The notes under the pieces were generated by a model, which worked only from the letters and a program-made list of their open reading frames with translations, made no database searches and had not been told where the DNA came from. The translations under genes and the position numbers were made by a program. Shown here one piece after another: positions 62,831 through 64,000 of a stretch of DNA of 64,000 nt. The stretch spans positions 712,726 to 776,725 of the forward strand of contig UCHD01000004.1 of the NCBI GenBank assembly GCA_900472175.1, written 5' to 3'. Numbering within the stretch: position 1 is the stretch's first letter; every line of letters begins with the position of its first letter. Source of the stretch: Hyphomicrobiales bacterium (GTDB taxonomy: Bacteria > Pseudomonadota > Alphaproteobacteria > Rhizobiales > Rhizobiaceae).

Positions 62831-64000
62831 CTAACCGGCGGGCGCGGCGGCGGCTTCCCCACCGTTGCTGAACGAAGGCACGGGCGGCGCGGCGGGAGCA
62901 GGCGGGGGATCACAGATCGCCTTCAGCGTTGTGCAGGCATCGCGGATCCAGGTCGGGATTTCGGCCTCGGAGCACTGGCCAAGGAAATCGGCGATGCCCC
63001 AATTGCCCTTTGCCCAGCCGAAATACTCTTTCAGCGCCGGGATCACATTGGCCTTCGGATCGGGATATTTCACGAGGATATGCGGCGGCCAGTCGAGCGC
63101 GTCTGAGAACCGCTCAAGCGCATCCTTCGTCGTATTCTTGAGGATGAGATCTTCGATCCCCTTCTCATCGTGCATGAATAGCCGCTCGACCTGGGCTTCG
63201 ATCGCGGCCTTCGCCGGATCGGTCTGCTTGTCGCAAAGCCCGAACGTTCGCTTACCGAGACCCTTATACAGCCCGGCGAGATCGGCGATCTGGGACTCGG
63301 TGCCCGCATCAATGATGCAGATGCCGAGCGCCTCAAGCGAGGCATAGGTGACGGGGTTTAGCTCCGACAGCCGGCGTGCGGCCACCGGAAAGGAGCTGGC
63401 CTCGGTGGCTCCTTCGGCGATCAGCACGCGACGGGACAGGAGGCCCTCGCAGAAGCGCGTGCGAAACTCCTGCCGATAGCGCTTGTGCTTTACGCTGTCG
63501 GGCAAAGCTATCTGCGCCTGGCTGAGCACACCGTCATTGGCCCGCGACAGGATCACGGTCTCGTCGAGCTTAAATTCCTCGAGGACGTATGGCGAATGCG
63601 ATGTGACGATTGACTGGGAGGCCAGCTTGCGCAGCTCATGCACGATCCGCTTCTGGGCATATGGCGGGATCGCGGTTTCGACCTCTTCCATGGCGAAGAT
63701 GACGTTCTGCTTGTCTTCGGCGATCTGCGACAGCATCGCCAGGACCAACATGTTGATCGTGCCGGTGCCTTGCCGGAAGAAGGGCGCGGCGTGATCGCCG
63801 TCGCCGGTTGCGATGAAGGCGGTCACTACCTTGCGCAGATGCTCACGCGTGAGGTTCGACACCTTAAGGTGCGGCTTCATACCCCATTCGCGCGGCACAT
63901 ATTTCTTCAGCGACTTGTCGATGCTGTCGAGCACGCCAGAAATCCCGATCGCGGGGTCGCTTGCCACATCGAAGGCGGCGAGCGTGCCGATCGTGCCTTC
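62831..64000 (-). CDS. OLD-family ATP-dependent nuclease, Gabija GajA-like (partial)
   Basis: The frame is open to the window edge (upstream codons read EGTIGTLAAFDVASDPAIG), so the N-terminus with Walker A is outside. Visible: ATPase signature region RQGTGTINMLVLAMLSQI, Walker B VIFAMEEVETAIPP, H-loop TSHSPYVLEE, then a TOPRIM domain with RRVLIAEGATEASSFPVAARR (Glu) and FGLCDKQTDPAK where the family has a D-x-D. The Pro/Ala-rich end (PPPAPAAPPVP) is unusual. In Gabija GajA senses nucleotide loss and nicks DNA. The gene is followed 8 bp later by the helicase. Confidence 0.8.
   Translation of the reverse strand, partial: EGTIGTLAAFDVASDPAIGISGVLDSIDKSLKKYVPREWGMKPHLKVSNLTREHLRKVVTAFIATGDGDHAAPFFRQGTGTINMLVLAMLSQIAEDKQNVIFAMEEVETAIPPYAQKRIVHELRKLASQSIVTSHSPYVLEEFKLDETVILSRANDGVLSQAQIALPDSVKHKRYRQEFRTRFCEGLLSRRVLIAEGATEASSFPVAARRLSELNPVTYASLEALGICIIDAGTESQIADLAGLYKGLGKRTFGLCDKQTDPAKAAIEAQVERLFMHDEKGIEDLILKNTTKDALERFSDALDWPPHILVKYPDPKANVIPALKEYFGWAKGNWGIADFLGQCSEAEIPTWIRDACTTLKAICDPPPAPAAPPVPSFSNGGEAAAAPAG

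Overview
The window looks like a chromosomal segment of a Rhizobiaceae bacterium (Agrobacterium/Rhizobium/Sinorhizobium group). Supporting points, all from sequence reading only: a rhizobial-type phosphatidylcholine synthase (Pcs), a YtfQRT-YjfF sugar ABC operon, a usg-like gene, alphaproteobacterial small membrane peptides, and dense, GC-rich coding with many sugar, nucleoside and amino-acid ABC transporters. The species cannot be fixed.

1-36 kb is ordinary core-type chromosome. In order it holds: a CNNM/CorC-type CBS protein; a GntR regulator closing a galactofuranose-type ABC operon (ytfQ-ytfR-ytfT-yjfF); a BMP-type nucleoside ABC operon, with an upstream pcs-quinone reductase pair on the same strand; a UbiH-like hydroxylase; an AEC carrier; CcdA; tRNA-Lys; a GlxA-type regulator; an MgtC-like protein; two tiny membrane peptides; molybdenum cofactor genes (moaA, mobA, mobB); a large chemoreceptor; a polysaccharide deacetylase; a 753-aa OmpA-family protein with an Ala/Glu/Gln-rich repeat; a polar amino-acid ABC set without an ATPase; usg; and an SDR.

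From about 36.3 kb to the right edge the content changes to accessory genes. The switch falls at a 3'-terminal tRNA-Arg fragment (36322-36367), followed 170 bp later by a tyrosine integrase. I read this as one end of an integrative element; the orientation of the fragment predicts an intact tRNA-Arg at the other end, beyond base 64000. Cargo in order: (a) a module of DUF6634-like proteins, a soluble FtsH-like AAA+/M41 protease, a zinc-finger protein and a divergent XRE repressor with tandem operators; (b) four secreted DUF1254/DUF1214 paralogues, an IS5-family insertion and a Tat-exported sulfatase; (c) two arsenic units, arsR-MFS (arsK-like) and arsR-arsN2-arsC-acr3-arsC-arsH, plus a DUF6428 gene broken by an amber codon; (d) an unusual IS630-like transposase with two HTH regions; (e) an OLD-nuclease/UvrD-helicase pair that matches the Gabija anti-phage architecture, with the nuclease gene running off the window.

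The best candidate for an undescribed system is the XRE/DUF6634/M41-protease module (39.1-43.3 kb). The Gabija-like pair is a known defence type placed in the same presumed island. No family assignment was checked by database search; all are from motif recognition.
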